From contig JAGPYM010000002.1 in NCBI GenBank assembly GCA_020736575.1, positions 372,001 through 436,000 of the forward strand: 64,000 nucleotides of DNA. Direction: 5' to 3'. The notes under the pieces are model-generated. The model was not told the DNA's origin, made no database searches, and worked only from the letters and a program-made list of their open reading frames with translations. The stretch comes from Thelonectria olida. Lineage: Eukaryota > Ascomycota > Sordariomycetes > Hypocreales > Nectriaceae. Shown in pieces: positions 21,270 through 33,072 of this stretch. Numbering within the stretch: position 1 is the stretch's first letter; every line of letters begins with the position of its first letter. A program made the translations under genes and the position numbers.

Positions 21270-21479
21270 TTACGGCAGCGCCTTCATGTAAAGCGGATAG
21301 GATTGGCGTCCTTCCACGGGAATCGACTCGCCGGAGGCCATGCTGATGTAGAGGCCCTCGTTTTCGTCGGTGAAGCGCTTGATCTCAACGAGCAGCATGA
21401 CGAGCACAACGAGGATGCCGGCGAGGACGAGGGTCGCGACGGAGGCGATGAAGCTGTTGAACGCTGAGGTGCCGCCCAT
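21270..21479 (-). CDS. Small single-pass membrane protein, unrecognised
   Basis: A 69-aa frame from an ATG at 21479. Residues 8-31 form one strongly hydrophobic helix (SFIASVATLVLAGILVVLVM and onward), followed by a charged cytosolic-type segment EIKRFTDENEG and a short tail. The composition, the clean helix and the polar ends look like a real small membrane protein more than a chance frame, and the ATG is followed by a normal polar N-terminus. I do not recognise a family. It is convergent with Pns1, 313 nt away. It could also be the first exon of a longer gene, though the stop falls cleanly. Confidence 0.5.
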   Translation of the reverse strand: MGGTSAFNSFIASVATLVLAGILVVLVMLLVEIKRFTDENEGLYISMASGESIPVEGRQSYPLYMKALP

Positions 21480-22499
21480 CTTTTCAGAAGTTCGAGATTC
21501 TTGTATGGTTGGTGGAGTGTGGTTGATTAGTTAGGTAAGTAGGTGGGAGGAAAAGTGAAGAGGAAGAGAGGCTCGTGTAAGTCGCAGCTGAGTCCCTAGG
21601 CAGGTGATGGATATGTTCGAAGGTAACTTTCTCGCTTGTACATCAAAATCAAGAAAAAAGGCGCCAAAGGCTTCTAGAAGATAGCCAAAACCTATTCCTG
21701 CCGCGTGGGAAAAGCGCCACTTCTTATTTCCCTCCTCTTGTCCCCTTCCATCCCAACTCAGACCAGTCCGTCGCACCAAAAACAACAGCCGCACGCACTT
21801 CTCACCACCAACGGCTACCGTACCCTCCCATTCCTGAATCTCGCAACAGTCTAACATCTGCTTTAAACAAGGTCACCAGCGCTCGTTAACCAGGGTCTGC
21901 TTCGGAAATCCCACCAACGCTAGACAAGTTGACGGCGCCGGAGGTGTAACCCTAGTAGGTGTGCTCTGGCCAAGCGAGGCCAGCTGAACGAAAAAGCTCG
22001 GATTGGATTGGACGGAAATTGAATATTCGCGTGTTGGTTATATAACATGCATAAAATCAGGCTCGAGCAGGGATTCAAGGACTTGAATGGGTGTAGGGAT
22101 GGGACGAGGAAACCCCGGCATCAAGACACGCCAAGCGGGTGGAAAGTCAGACAAGGGGAGCTATTCGTCCGCTCAACAGCAGGACATGGACACGATGATA
22201 GCCTGATCAAGGTAATTGAACTACCGTCTTGGAACTAAGGTATTTAGAGAGAACGAGAGAGCCAACCACAAGGAGAGAATCTTATGGCCTGATCGTCTTC
22301 AACCAATCCAAAGATATGTGAGAAAATAAAGATATGTTCGAATACTGCCAAATATATGACGTGAATGATATAGTCTCCGTCTCCAAAACATACGCCGACC
22401 AACACCATTTCCAATTCCTATTCCCAATCAACGCCAAAAATAATACCGCCATAGTCGCAAACGAACAGCGCAAGCTTGCACCCTTCTCAATCTCTTTCT
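21480..22499. other. Intergenic, 1.0 kb
   Basis: The left part is the upstream region of the small membrane protein and the right part is the 3' flank of ATG17. The sequence becomes AT-rich from about 22300. Short frames on both strands carry no family signal. Confidence 0.5.
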
Positions 22500-24141
22500 T
22501 CACCTATTTTCTCCAGCCGCCGTCGCCTTCCCCAACCGCAATCGCGCTGCTTCGACAACACTGCGTGGCAAGGCAGGCTCCGACTGGACAGCTTCCCTTT
22601 CATAGACTTCCTCATCATCTCCCTTGATAGGAACAACTTCCCAGCGTCTCGCTGAACCTGGCATCCCGGCCCAGAGGTCCGTCGGCAGGTATTCGCCTAC
22701 ATTCTCACGGAACGTCTCTCGCGCCTGGCCGTCACCGTCAAGAAGCTTGTCCACGTTCTCTTGCGCCTTGCGCCAGATGCTTCGCACCCGGTCATCCACT
22801 GCTCGTCGTCGCTCCACCTCAAGGATCAGGCTGTCATATGCACTGGCATAGCCCTCGTAAAAGTCTCTCATCTGCTTCATCTCGTCCAGTTTGGTGAAGA
22901 TGGTGTCCTTCTCCAACTCCCATCTCGTCTTGAAGTCTCCCTCGGCAACTAGGTAGTCTCCTAGTCGATCGCCGATTTCGCCCAGCAGGCTAAATGCGTC
23001 GAGCATGGATGCATAGGCCTTCTTGGTTTGCTCTGTTTCCTCTTCTAGCACGGAAAATTCCTGCTCCATTGCGGCCAGGCTCTCTTGGATTTCATGCACG
23101 ACATCATCCACCTCTTGAGCGTCCTGGACGACAACCTTGAGCATCTCAGCACGGTCCTTGGACGTCTTGGGCTCCAGATCAGACACATTGGACTCCTGCT
23201 CGGCAATTACGCCCGAGATGGAAACCCCGTCGTTGTCTTGTTGTGTGGCCTCCGCTACCTTCCGGCGAGCGAGAGCCACCGCGCCGTCCGTAGTTCGGAC
23301 GGCAGTGACGCACATGTCAAAGTGGGTTGTAAGTGATGCTAGGAGCTGTGCCATGTTGGTCGAGTGATCAATCAAGCTCTCTAGCAGTTCGGTCGGGTGC
23401 GGGTGTTCATCGTCTGCATTCTCGCGTTGAAAAGGCTCCGGTGCATCAACGAGTATTTTCTTTAGGTTTCGAATATCGGCATCGAATCGTAGTAAATCTC
23501 CGTCAAACGACTGCTGGATGGTCTGTACAATTCTAAGTTAATGGATTGATAAGATTGGGCAAGTGGCGCGGGCTCTGAGACAGTACCTGAAGGTCTTGGA
23601 TGCTCTTTTTCATCGCATCGCGCATTCCATGAACGCTTGTTTCGTCGACAAAGTCTAAAAGACTTCTCCGCTCTTCGCCTTTGGGACGAAAGACGCTCTG
23701 GACACCAGTCCCCCTCAGCATCTCCATTGTGCCTTCGAGTTCGTTATCGACCGCGTCCATCGTCCTGATAAGGGATTTGAAATCCTTCTTTCCCCAATCG
23801 TATGTGGCTCCGAGGCCCCTCCTGACTCGCACCAGGATGGCAGCCTGGTCGAGGATGGACGATCGCAGGAAACCGGCTTGCGCTGCCAGAATGGCGACAT
23901 CTTCGTGTGATTGTCGAGCAGCATTGGCAATTTCGTTTGCGCGAAGGACGAGGGTCATGGAAGACAGGGAGCGTTTGGCGATGAGAAGGTGGTTGACGAG
24001 GGTGTCAATGGAGATGGACGAGGAGCCTGAGTCATGGCTATGCGTGCGAGAGAGGTTGCGTGAATGTGAGTGGGAGTGCCTCGAGGATGCGCCAGAAGAG
24101 CCATGGCTGCGACGCAACGAGGCTGCTGATGAAGCTGCCAT
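22500..24141 (-). CDS. ATG17: Autophagy scaffold protein Atg17
   Basis: Two exons on the minus strand: 24141-23587 and 23522-22500, with a 64-nt intron in phase 0 using acceptor ACAG, giving 525 aa. A nearer AG at 23533 would break the frame. After a Ser/His-rich head ([10 protein letters not shown]) come [25 protein letters not shown] helices typical of the Atg17 family (APG17 domain), and the rest is long helices and coiled coil ([16 protein letters not shown]). The length matches fungal Atg17. Atg17 forms the S-shaped dimer with Atg29 and Atg31 that scaffolds Atg1-Atg13 at the phagophore assembly site and starts starvation autophagy. Symbol confidence is good, from the N-terminal block and overall helix pattern. 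Confidence 0.85.
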
Positions 24142-25122
24142 GATGGTGATATTTTGCTCGCTGTGGTAGAGTCAGATGGAGAAAGGTTCGTAGATGGCTG
24201 GTTGATTGTGCAATGGCGGAATGATAGTGATAAGCGACGGTGTTGCGATTAGCTACATGACCACAAGAGAAGAAGACACGACAGCAGGACACGGATGGAG
24301 GGGAAAGAGAAAATGAAGCTTCTACGACGAGAAAGCTCGGACGATGATGAGGAGAAGGTTTGAAAAAATAAAAATAAAATAGAGGCTGAGAGCGAGGGAG
24401 CGAGCCGCAAGCTTCTGGAAACGAGGCGGGCGATGACGAACAGCGACCGATAAGGCGCCTTTGCCGAGTCTCGTTATCACCAGGCAGATGACGAGCTCTG
24501 GGCGGTCTTATCCTGGGTCCCCGGCACGCGGTACAGCGACAGCGAGCGCTATCCGGTAGGGGCTAGCGCCTCGGTTTAGCGTGCAGCTCCAGCACGTGGG
24601 CCCTGTCTAGTGGCGCTGTCGCGGTGTCGCACCAGAGAAGGCCTTGACGCCTTTGAGGGGACCTTGCATTTGGACGGTGGAAAGAGGGATTGTGCCTGGA
24701 GAGACCCTGATGGATGTCTAAGCCCATTCGGAGCCCATGTGATTAAATTGTTGGGATTGAAGGCGCGGTCTTAGAATGGAAGCTCTCACTTAGGTATGGG
24801 ACTCCGGAAGGCACAAAGACCATGGATGTCTTGCCAAGGGATGAAGGAATGATATTTAGTTGCAAAACACTCTTAAATGATTTCAGTCAATTCAATCATC
24901 GCTGCTATTCTGAAGTCTATCCATTAACCCATATTCATGTACAAGGGCAGATCTTCGCTCGTAAACTATCTGTAGGTAGGCCATTGCATTCTAAAGTCGT
25001 GTACTCTTCTGGTATCCATGCATGCAATCTTTTGAACCAACACATCGTAAAAAAAAAAAAAAAACACTCGCTCCCATCACAATAGCCCAAACATCTCTAT
25101 CAAACGCTTAGAGTCTCAAATC
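24142..25122. other. Intergenic, 1.0 kb: ATG17 upstream region
   Basis: Holds the ATG17 promoter and leader (left) and the 3' end of the calpain gene (right). A 16-nt poly-A run lies at 25049-25064. A plus-strand 87-codon frame ending there is AT-rich and not convincing. Confidence 0.5.
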
Positions 25123-28100
25123 TCACATTCGTCCCAGTCGCTTGTCCGACTCCATCGGCGTTGGTTCAGGCGTGTTCATGCGCGTCGTATCAGTCGAGTC
25201 GATGTGGATCAGACGCTTAATCATTGAGTTCCTTTCCCGAGGATGATCCTCATCTTCAACGTCAGCACCGTCTTTGCGGATCACCGGCGCGTAAGGGGCC
25301 AGCTCGCCCGCCATCTTTTGCTTCTTCTCGCCAGACTCGGTCTCGTCGGCTCGCATACCAGCTGCGTTGGCCTGGGCATTGTCCAAGTCGGCCGCACCCT
25401 TCTCGCCCATGCCGTCTTCGAGGAGCGCGCCTCCCTCCATAACGGTGCGCAGCTCGAGCTCCGCGTCCTTGGAGTAGACGCGGATGCCGACGATGCAGAT
25501 GGCGTTCCACGGATCGGGCAACTTCTCTTCCTCCGTGTCGTAGTCATCCCGAGGAGCAGCGGCATGCTGAGTGACACGAGGCTTGCGAGCCATGTCGTCG
25601 CTGCTGTAGAGCTCCTCCCAGTCCGTAACTGGGGAATCGGACGAATCATTGGCATCGTCATAGACAGGCCTGTTCTTGGGTGGCTGCTCAACGACAGGTT
25701 CGGGAACAGGAGGAGTAGGAGAGGGGGGAGGGGGAGGACCACCACTAACGGGAGGCACCTCCTGCTTTTCCTCGGTCGAGGCATTGACAGTGGAATCCTC
25801 CGTCTTAGGGGTAAGATGAGGGGAGCCGGTTGAGATAGAGATGACACCGTCATCATCGATAGCCTTGGTGTCGTCTTCCGTCTCGGTGGGCTTATCAGAG
25901 ACCTTCTCAGTAACTTCCTCGGACTTCTTGTCCTCGGCGGAAGGAGAAGACTCTTCCTCGTCCTCGCCAGACTCATCGTCGGCCTGGTAGTCGACTGTCT
26001 TTTCTTCGAGGGCCTTCTTCTCCTCGGCCTCCTTGGCGGCTAGCTCGCGAGCTTCCTTCTCAGCAAGCTCCTTAGCCTCCAACTCAGCTTTCTCCTTGGC
26101 ATCCTGCTCTGCCTCCCACGCCTCACGACGGCGTCGCTTCTTTGCGTCGTTCTTGTCCTTTTGCTTGCGGTTCACCTCGCGGTTAACGTGGCGCTTCTCC
26201 CACAGGCGGCGGCGCTCTCCTTGGCGACACCCAGACGCCTTCTGCTGCTCCTTCTTCTGACGCAGCTTGGCGACCTTGTCTATATGGTCCCAAGCCTTGC
26301 TGTGAGCAAGGTCGTATGCGTAGCCAACTTGGGCGAGCTTCTCGTTCTCAACGCGCTGAGAGCACTCGCGCTTGATGACGTCTTCGACAGATGAGAGATC
26401 TCCATTTCGCTCGCCAGTGACCTTAAGATAGACGACATAGGTACCAGCGGGCATGTCGGGAAGCTCAACCGAGACGGATCGGTCCATGAGGTAATTGCCG
26501 TGAGATCGCACAATGTAGTCCTCAGCATGGGGGCGATCAATGTCGTGAAGACGGAAGTGCATGCGGAAGTGGTACTGTCCATGAAGACCCTTGAAGTATC
26601 TCTTGTCCAGCTGGGACAGAACCAGGACGAGGGGCGAGTCTTTAGTCAGCTTGATGTGGAACTTCTCGTGATACTCGGCCTTCCAGGGAACGTCGACGCC
26701 GATCCAACGCTGGCAGCATCGCCAGTCCTGATCTCGGAAGAGTCGGGTTCGATCAAAGTGAGTGTACTTGCGGATCAGATCCTCGTACGAGATCCAGAAG
26801 ACAGAGTCGCTACCGAACTTGTGGTCGAGCTCCTCTTGGGCCTCCTTGGTCCATTCAACTGACCCGTCGCTCCAGGGGCCCTCCCAGATTCCCTTGCGGA
26901 TCTTCCCCCAAGGGTTCCTGAGTTTGACAAGGCGCTGGCCACTCTTCAGCGTCTTCGCCGCCATGACGATGTAGGCGTGGCCCTCGGAGATGCCATTTCT
27001 TTCGCCATATCCATGTTCGAGCAATCCAGTAGAAGCTCCAAAGAGGAACTCTTCATTGACGCGGGACATTTCATTGTCCCAGAACTCATCAGTGTCGAGG
27101 ATGTCAGAAGTCAAAAGCTCGGTAGTGACACCGCCAGAGAGATCTTCAATGGCTTCGCCTACCCAACCACCCGACAAAGAGGCATAGTCGCCATGCGCCT
27201 TGGCATATGCCTTCTCAATAAGCTAGCAAGGTCAGTATCTTGAATCTGAGAGGATGTGAATGGGTCTGGCTTACTGGAACCCAGGTCTCGTTCTGGTCCT
27301 TGTTTTGCGCGAAGAAGAGCGCCTTAGAGCCGGTCTGGTATGTCTTGCGGTAGACACCCTCAACGTCCTCGCGATCAATTTGCTGAAGGAGGTCACGCTG
27401 CATACTGGGAGAGTCCCAGCACGGCGACTTCAGGTAGAGCTTGTCGTCAATGATGGAGTGAATCCATTCACCATCGCGAAAGAAGACGAAACCGTAGATA
27501 CCGATTTCTATTAGTAGCCCCGTCAGCATTTGCTTTCAGTTCAGGGAAGAATTGTTCAACTTACTCGTATCATAAGCGACACAAATGCGCTTGATGCCTT
27601 CTTCGGTGTTGGCTAGAGCAGTCATGCCAGCAATTATCCAACAATCTCCAAGACTGCCCTGCTTGACGTCGCCGCCATTGAGATCTTGGAGGAAAGTAGG
27701 CTTCTCGAAGATCTCGTGAACTCGCTTCACGGCCTTGGGGACAGTAGCTTTAGAGCCCAGCAGAGTTGTTCTGTTCAGCTCAAACTTTTGATAACCGAGG
27801 CTGTTCAGACAATTGCCTTTCTCATACTTAAGATCCCAGTCCTACAATGCCGGTTAATCAATGTTCTTTAAAAAAAAAAAAAAAAACTGATTTGGGATGT
27901 TTGGCCAACTTACTAGGTCAAAGCCGGGGTCTCGATAGCGCATATTCACACGCTTACACTCCTTGATGATCTTCTCGACCTTGCGTCGACAATCCGCGAC
28001 CGCCTGATCATAACCCGCTGAAAGGAGCGCATTAGGTTGGTCGGAGATGGCGGGGGGCTGGACGGGATCGAAAGGAAGGACAGCAAGAGCAGTATGGAAC

Positions 28101-28261
28101 TTGCGCTTGGAGAACTTCTTCCAGATCCGATTGATGGACTTTTGGGGCGGAAGCTTCTTCTTCTTCTTCTTCTTGTTATCTGTGGTACTCGTGCTTGCCA
28201 CCGGCGCAACGCGTGGACGACGCGGGTCGTCCGATTCTTCGGATGAGCTGTAGCCGTGCAT
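25123..28261 (-). CDS. Calpain-family cysteine protease with long charged C-terminal region
   Basis: Four exons on the minus strand: 28261-27914, 27841-27565, 27507-27275 and 27222-25123 (introns 72, 57 and 52 nt; phases 0, 1, 0), giving 985 aa. The N-terminus has a seven-Lys run within a basic stretch. The CysPc domain covers about 100-450 with the full triad: Cys183 in GSLGDCWIIAG, His368 in GISEGHAYIVM and Asn389 in LVKLRNPWG. A C2-like calpain domain follows (LVLVLSQLDKRYF, MPAGTYVVYLKV). Beyond about 620 come a Lys/Glu/Ala coiled coil, an acidic stretch and a polyproline segment (GGPPPPPSPTPP). No penta-EF hand is present, as usual in fungi. GDCW differs from the PalB/Rim13 pH-signalling branch, so that role is not assumed. 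Substrate unknown. Confidence 0.9.
27870..27886. repeat. 17-nt A/T homopolymer in calpain intron 1
   Basis: A run of 17 A on the plus strand, read as poly-T on the coding strand, inside the 72-nt first intron about 30 nt before the acceptor, where it can serve as the polypyrimidine tract. It is long enough to vary in length between strains. Confidence 0.85.
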
Positions 28262-31200
28262 TTCGAACCGGTTGGGGTGGACTTGGTCGGAGAGACGGAT
28301 AGGAGGGCGGCTGGACCCTGAATTTGGTCCTCGGCAGGACGATTGGGGGTGGTTAGGATGGAGAGGAGGGTATTGAGACAGGGTGGCGGTGGTCCCGAAG
28401 GACTGGTGTACGATAAGGATGAGTGAGAGGTCTACACCAGGTAGGATGCCAGAAGAGAATGGGGGGAGGGATAGGGACAGAATAGAGAAGCGGTCACAAA
28501 GAAAGAGGAAGTTCGAAGAGGGAAACGGACGAGCGAGTTCGGAAGGCACAATGGGCTAATATATACATGTCGGTCAAGAGCCTTTCAGGAGACTAGGACG
28601 CTCGGGAAGTGAGCCGCCACTAGGTACTTCGGATCTACGGTGAATACACAGGACGGATGGCAGGGACAAGTCACGGAAGGGCAAGGATTTAGCGCGGGCG
28701 ACGCAGAAACGTACTTTCACCGACTTGAATGTTGAGGGTATCTTGGACCCCTTCTTCAGGAGCCCGCGGCCTGGACTGAGTATCTTGCCGGGGTGTGGGA
28801 CCTGGCGGGCACGGGCTAACAACGCTAGAAGAAAGCCGGGGATGAGCGGAGACCGGACGGGACAGGGTCCTGCCTGGCGTGCTGCGTGGTCTGGAATGGG
28901 GGGACACTGTACTATGTATCTACATATGCGGGAGGGCAAAGAAGGGGGGTGATGCAGGGACAGCTTGTCAGTGAGAAGAAGGGTGCACGAGGGAAGCACG
29001 AGGGAGGCACGAGAGAGGGAACAAGGGCGATTCGACGTTGATATTGCACTTTCCTCTGTGATGCTCCTGCATGGTGGTCCAATTGCCAGATGTGCACTCT
29101 GTAACGTTCTAGGCGGTACGAGGTCAAGTCGACTCCATTGCCTGCTCTGCATGACTCTGCATATTCGTACTGTATTCCCAAGTTCCATGTGGGAATTCAC
29201 CTTGTCCCGTTTCCACGTTTGTCAGCCCAACCCGTCAGCGACGAGGCGTCCACGATCCATAAACGTCTCTCTGCCTAGTTGCATCGCAGCCCCCAAACTG
29301 TGGTCTCTCCACTTCATCGAAGGCAGCATCTCTCACTCATCCCACATTTTCCTCAGCCTCAAAACCGAAGTCTGATGATATGGGGTTTCAAAGGGAAACA
29401 GGGAAAGGGTGGTGGGGGGCCAGAACAGTCAGGGGACTGTGGACATGGATTCAAAGAGGGTGGGATGGACCAGTCAACGATTGAATGTGTGTGGGTGGTA
29501 CAGACTAACGAGAGACTCGGCACGACGGAGAGAGGTGCGAATAAGCGCAGGGTCCTGCTTGTATCCATTCTCCTGGACACACGTTGAACCGCCTGGAAAA
29601 GCAAGGCGGCACAGCCGAAGAGGAGGACTGTTCTCTCATCTAGATGATCCAATCTCCTCATTACCAATCCAATCTCTCCGTATCACCACTATCAGCATCA
29701 CTATCACAATCACAGCCTCCTCCCCTTTCCGTGCGGCTACCATGTTCTCTCCCTTCTGATCTACTACGTAGTATGGATCCATCCGTCCTCCTCCGATTCG
29801 GCTCGACCGACGGAGAAGGCTTGCGTGCGAGGGCTTCTGAATCGCGGAGACGCAACGGACAGCAGTGTGGGGCTTTGTTTCGTCGTCCTAAGCCACTGTG
29901 TCATTTTCTGGCAAATTCCCTCTTCCTTTTTTGCCTTCTTTGAGCGGTCCAGCCATTTCCTTGCCCGCGGACCGCAGTCGAGTCTCTCAGCCGTGCGCTC
30001 TTCGTGTCCCGAAATGTACTTGGGTGAGGCGGACAGTGTGCGGGGGGAAGGGAAGCTTGGAAGCCTCCATGATGATCCAGTCCGCTTCTGGCCTTGAGCT
30101 GGGCGTTAGGTGGGCTTCCGGGAGCGCAGGCTTCTGGGGCCTTGTTGGGGCCCTTGGAGCAAGGGTCCTGGGCCAGCCAGGTAGTCCCAAGATTTCGAAT
30201 CCAAGGCTGCAGAGGAGCGGAGTTTGTCGATACAGGGAGGAAGCCTGTGTGTCTAGGAAGTGTATGTCAGGGTGAGGGAGGAACGAGGTCGTGAGTGTTG
30301 TTGATGCTGAAGAAGAGCTCATCGCTATCGTGATGACAGCTGCACGCTCGCTCTCAACAAACCCCAACTCTCCCAACGGTCTACAATGGAGCTACAGTAT
30401 GTAGTCACATTGATAACGTCCTTTTCGACACTGTCCCCCATTCCCCATGTACAGAGTCGAGACCTGCTATGAAGTCTCCGTCTGGATAAGCGAATCGCCC
30501 CCTCCCCCCTCTCCAGCATGGTCGGTCCAGGTGGTGGCGGATCGTCCGCGAACGGCCGGGCTGGCTCGTAACGAGAACATCTGACAGGTCGCCTGCAACA
30601 CGCCCATCCCATCAATGGCACCATCCGGCAATGATGGGCAAGAATCGAGGCGGAAGTCCAACTGATTGGCCCCCGCTCATTCTGCAGTCTCTGGAGTCGT
30701 AATCAGCATCAGCCCAGAGGAGGAAAAGGAGATGCCTGGACGAGTCTATTGACTCCATTCTGCTGGCGGAGCCTCACCGAGCCTCAACAGGGAGGTTCCA
30801 CCGGCCGGTCGGCTGAGAAGGCGTTACATTTTGAAGGGATTCGGAGGCACACTTTACGGAAAAGTTGGGGGAGTAAGCGCCAGAGAATTAGCATAAGGCG
30901 TCCATCGTTTGTTCCAGATACATGGAGGGGAAAAGCGGGCTCACGAGGAACGATCGGGCTTTGCTTTTGCTTCCATGACTTTCCTCTTCTCTCTCTAGAC
31001 GCATAGTAGGGTGGTCGAATGGACGAGAAGAAGGGTGTATGGCTGAAGTGGATGGCTCGGACCCTGATCGGCAAGTTCAGCCAGTTGCAGTGTCGATATC
31101 GGCCGCCATCAGCGAGACGGTGTGCTTCATGACTCGAATGCACCAGCCTGCAGTTTGCAGAGACTCCTGATTCCCATGAATTCCTTTTCGTTTCATCCAT

Positions 31201-32187
31201 CCAGTCTTTCACCGAATCCCGAATTGCATTGAACTGATTCATCTAGTCTAACATTGTCCACGTGCCGTGTTCTGGACACCTTCTTCGTGCACCACACCAG
31301 TTACACTCTTTACGTAGTATGTAACTATCCATCAATAGCTCATCGAATGTCCCAATTGAGGAACAATGCACGGGCGAGAGTAACGGTGATGAGGTGACTG
31401 ATTGGTGCCACATTTCTCCGCCATATGTGCACTTTGAGGCCATCAGCCTAACAAACCACGACCAATTCGCGTGTTTTTGTGATGGATCATCGCAGTCATT
31501 GAGGAAATATCATTCCAGTTGCAACTGGCCTTAGCTGTGCCTCTGCGGTGCAGTGTTGCGCGTGCGGATTGGTTGTTGGAAAGGACCGGACGACAACCTG
31601 CATACGGCTGCAGTTCGTACATGATCCGAAGGGAGCATCGTCCTTCGAATATGCATCATATGGGAACATTGGTAGGCCGCTTTCGGCACAGAAATCGCTC
31701 CAACGTGTGAAATTGATCAGTTTGTCTGTTCTCGCACTCGAAATTGGCGGAGGGAAGTGTTATTCTCATGACACTCGCCTGACCACCCTCTCTACCCTGC
31801 AGCAAACAAAGCCCCTTTGTTGGCATGCATTGTTTCTCGCGTCTCTCCTCGTACCTTGACTCGGATTGGATCTTGTGGAACTAGCTACCTACTGCCATGT
31901 ATGTGCTGGGCGACCTTGGTGCAACCTGTCTATTTCCACTGCCCCGCTGTGTCTCTGCAGCTTGTGCCATGTACCTAACGACTGATGAACTGAGCATTCG
32001 TGACTCAAAGTCGCGCTGCACGGCATGAGAAGGATCGGTTGAAGTTTCTTGATTCGAGACATTGAATCGCCGCTGGCAATCAAGAATCAAGAATCGAACG
32101 TTTCACAAAGTCTCGTCTGACCTAGGGACGGATGAGAGACTCCCACGTGGCGAGAACATTGCAATTGAATCAACTCTGCTATGCGAT
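28262..32187. other. Large intergenic gap, 3.9 kb, no gene recognised
   Basis: This is the longest stretch without a gene in the window. The first 300 nt are the calpain leader; an in-frame extension to 28549 reads as low-complexity leader and is not used. Frames of 60-208 codons occur on both strands, but none shows family motifs, phase-consistent introns or stable composition. No tRNA-like A/B boxes were convincing. It may hold a long promoter, a non-coding RNA or an unrecognised multi-exon gene. Confidence 0.45.
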
Positions 32188-33072
32188 TCACTGCAACAAT
32201 TTGCTCGTCTCAATGCCCTCGGCAAATGCCCCGACCTTGCCGTCTATCGCGAAGCCTTGGTCCTGCAGCTTCCTGCAAGCCTCGTACAAGTCCTTCAGGG
32301 GAACCCAGAAGCATTCAATGAATTCGCCGTCTTCTAACTCTGACACGGGGGTTTGGTTCTCCGGCCGTGCGGGATCAATCTTGACATGGATCATGAATGT
32401 TTTCGAGCTGCATGGTAGTTAGCTAGGGAGGCATGATACTGGCATCTAGAGATGCGCGAGTGCTGCTATTACCTGGAGGAGGCCGGCGCTGAGAAAGTCG
32501 GCTGTTAGTGACTGTGAAATCCGTAGCATAGGTAGGTAATGCCGGACGAGAGGGGATGGAAACTCACCACTCATCAAAATTGGACGCACCCCGGTTCGCT
32601 CCGGAATCACCTCGCCCACGTAGCCCGTCTCTTCCTTGAGTTCTCGCAGGGCGCACTCATCGGGCGTCTCACCCTCGTCAATCAAGCCAGCCGGGAACTC
32701 GATGCAGACCTTGGCGGTTGGTGGCCGAAACTGCTTCTCCAAGAGCACTTCCGGGCCGGTCGGGCGCTGCAGGAGGGCTACGACTTGGACGGCGTCTACG
32801 ATGCTGTCCCTGGGACGACTCCTCCGTTTCATTCCTTCCCAAGTTCGGAGTTTTCCGTGGCCGTCTTCATAGTTTATCCTGTGTTGTCGCGCGTGTCAGT
32901 CATGCCGCAAGTTCTTGAGAGATTTGGGGTTGGGGGAAGGCTTTACTTGACAAGACTGAGCCATTTTGCGTCTGCATTGCTCTAGGGTGCTGTTAGCACA
33001 CCAAGATAGATACGCAGGAAGCTTGCTACGCACCAGTTCCTCGACGGAGACGACCTTGGATGTACCCGACAT
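32188..33072 (-). CDS. ADP-ribose pyrophosphatase, Nudix hydrolase
   Basis: Five exons on the minus strand: 33072-33034, 32981-32947, 32878-32568, 32488-32473 and 32407-32188, giving 206 aa. The Nudix box is complete at residues 89-111, starting GLIDEGETPDECAL and continuing RELKEETGY, with the metal-binding glutamates in REL-KEE. The N-terminal SNADAKWLSLVKINYED segment and RTWEGMKRR match the ADP-ribose/sugar-nucleotide diphosphatase branch (Ysa1-like), which cleaves ADP-ribose to AMP and ribose 5-phosphate. Every junction keeps phase (0, 2, 1, 2). Exon 4 is only 16 nt and is required to join the frames. The C-terminus GFAIDGKVGAFAEG is intact. Probably cytosolic; housekeeping. Confidence 0.88.

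Noticed and set aside
23533..23534. First AG as acceptor of the ATG17 intron
   Set aside because: It gives the wrong phase; the ACAG ten bases on keeps the frame and the helix sequence [11 protein letters not shown].
28574..29200. 208-codon minus-strand frame upstream of the calpain gene
   Set aside because: Composition is Pro/Ser/Arg-rich and unstructured; no family recognised and no clear promoter context.
32080..32170. tRNA-like GTTCGATTC box on the minus strand
   Set aside because: No matching A box or foldable acceptor stem at the right distance. A similar box near 51530 failed the same test.
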